NCBI GenBank assembly: GCA_035286745.1
Contig: DATECU010000106.1
Span: 1 to 6,141, forward strand
From: DATECU01 sp035286745
GTDB lineage: Bacteria; Acidobacteriota; Vicinamibacteria; Fen-336
Direction: 5' to 3'
Length of the DNA: 6,141 bases
The notes under the pieces are model-generated. The model did no database searches, was not told the DNA's origin, and saw only the letters and a program-made list of their open reading frames with translations. How positions within the stretch are numbered: position 1 is the stretch's first letter; each line of letters starts with the position of its first letter. This document shows, piece after piece, positions 5,842 to 6,141 of the stretch. Position numbers and translations under genes: made by a program.

Positions 5842-6141
5842 ATGAAACTGGAAGGCAAGACGGCGCTGGTGACGGGGGCGGGGCAGGGGATCGGGCGCGC
5901 CATTGCCCTGGCGCTGGGCGCTGAAGGAGCCCGGGTGGCTGTGGCCGACATCAACGGCGCCAAGGCCGGCGAGGTCAAGGCCGAGATCGAGGCGGCCGGT
6001 GGGCAGGCCTCGGTGTTCCCGGTCGATCTCACCAAACGGGCGGAGGTGAACCGGCTGGCGGAGGCAGTGCTGGCCGGGTTCGGCCACATCGACATCCTGG
6101 TGAACAACGCCGGCTGGGATCGCCTGGGCTTCTTTCTCGAC
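5842..6141 (+). CDS. Short-chain dehydrogenase/reductase, BadH-like (possible 2-hydroxycyclohexanecarboxyl-CoA dehydrogenase), 3' end outside window
   Basis: This is the N-terminal 100 residues of a classical SDR (family length about 250 aa), cut by the window edge. The Rossmann fold shows TGAGQGIG (residues 11-18) for the dinucleotide pyrophosphate. Asp36, at the end of beta-2 (VAVADIN), predicts NAD(H) over NADP(H). D62-L63 corresponds to the adenine-contacting position, and NNAGWD is at 88-93. The Trp-Asp after NNAG resembles, from memory, BadH of Rhodopseudomonas palustris, which oxidises 2-hydroxycyclohexane-1-carboxyl-CoA to the 2-keto compound after ring reduction. That role would fit the upstream reductase. 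FabG-like and other 3-hydroxyacyl-CoA dehydrogenases remain possible. The catalytic Ser-Tyr-Lys part is not in view. The start ATG is preceded by GAGGAG at 5833-5838. Confidence 0.8.
   Translation, partial: MKLEGKTALVTGAGQGIGRAIALALGAEGARVAVADINGAKAGEVKAEIEAAGGQASVFPVDLTKRAEVNRLAEAVLAGFGHIDILVNNAGWDRLGFFLD

Noticed and set aside
5634..6107. Minus-strand open frame covering the intergenic gap and the SDR start
   Set aside because: It spans the inverted-repeat element and runs antisense to a clear Rossmann-fold SDR. Its translation is a low-complexity Ser/Ala/Pro-rich sequence.

Overview
The window is a GC-rich stretch (roughly two thirds G+C, strongly G/C at third codon positions). It is fully coding on the + strand apart from one 196-bp gap, and looks like an anaerobic bacterium that degrades aromatic or alicyclic acids. 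The sequence itself does not fix the taxon. A high-GC proteobacterial, Desulfobacterota-like, Myxococcota-like or Acidobacteriota-like source would all fit.

Positions 13-4073 hold four tightly packed genes that together look like a complete ATP-dependent class I aromatic-CoA reductase of the Bzd (bzdNOPQ) type. Two are large subunits of the 2-hydroxyacyl-CoA dehydratase D-component fold (385 and 423 aa), which would carry the Fe-S clusters and the ring-reduction site. Two are small, paralogous ASKHA-fold ATPases (274 and 267 aa). Each ATPase has the two cysteines, 39 residues apart, that hold the shared [4Fe-4S] cluster in this activator family. Having two different ATPases points to a benzoyl-CoA reductase-type heterotetramer rather than a 2-hydroxyacyl-CoA dehydratase with its single homodimeric activator. 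Both ATPases being short, with no ~430-aa alpha subunit, points to the Bzd rather than the Bcr/Bad branch.

Twelve bases further on (4086-5645) is an AMP-forming acyl/aryl-CoA ligase-like protein. By position it would supply the CoA thioester substrate. Its signature motifs diverge, however, including Glu at the usual catalytic A10 lysine, so this role is uncertain.

The gap 5646-5841 contains a 162-bp element bounded by near-perfect 28-bp inverted repeats (27 of 28 matching) built from a CACAGAGACAC-like repeat. After it, running off the right edge, starts an NAD-type short-chain dehydrogenase. Its NNAGWD motif recalls BadH, 2-hydroxycyclohexanecarboxyl-CoA dehydrogenase.

Working model (inference): the acid is activated to its CoA thioester, the ring is reduced by NOPQ using low-potential electrons and ATP, and the alicyclic CoA product is processed by beta-oxidation-like steps that include the SDR. 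The ferredoxin, the ring hydratase and the ring-opening hydrolase are not in this window.
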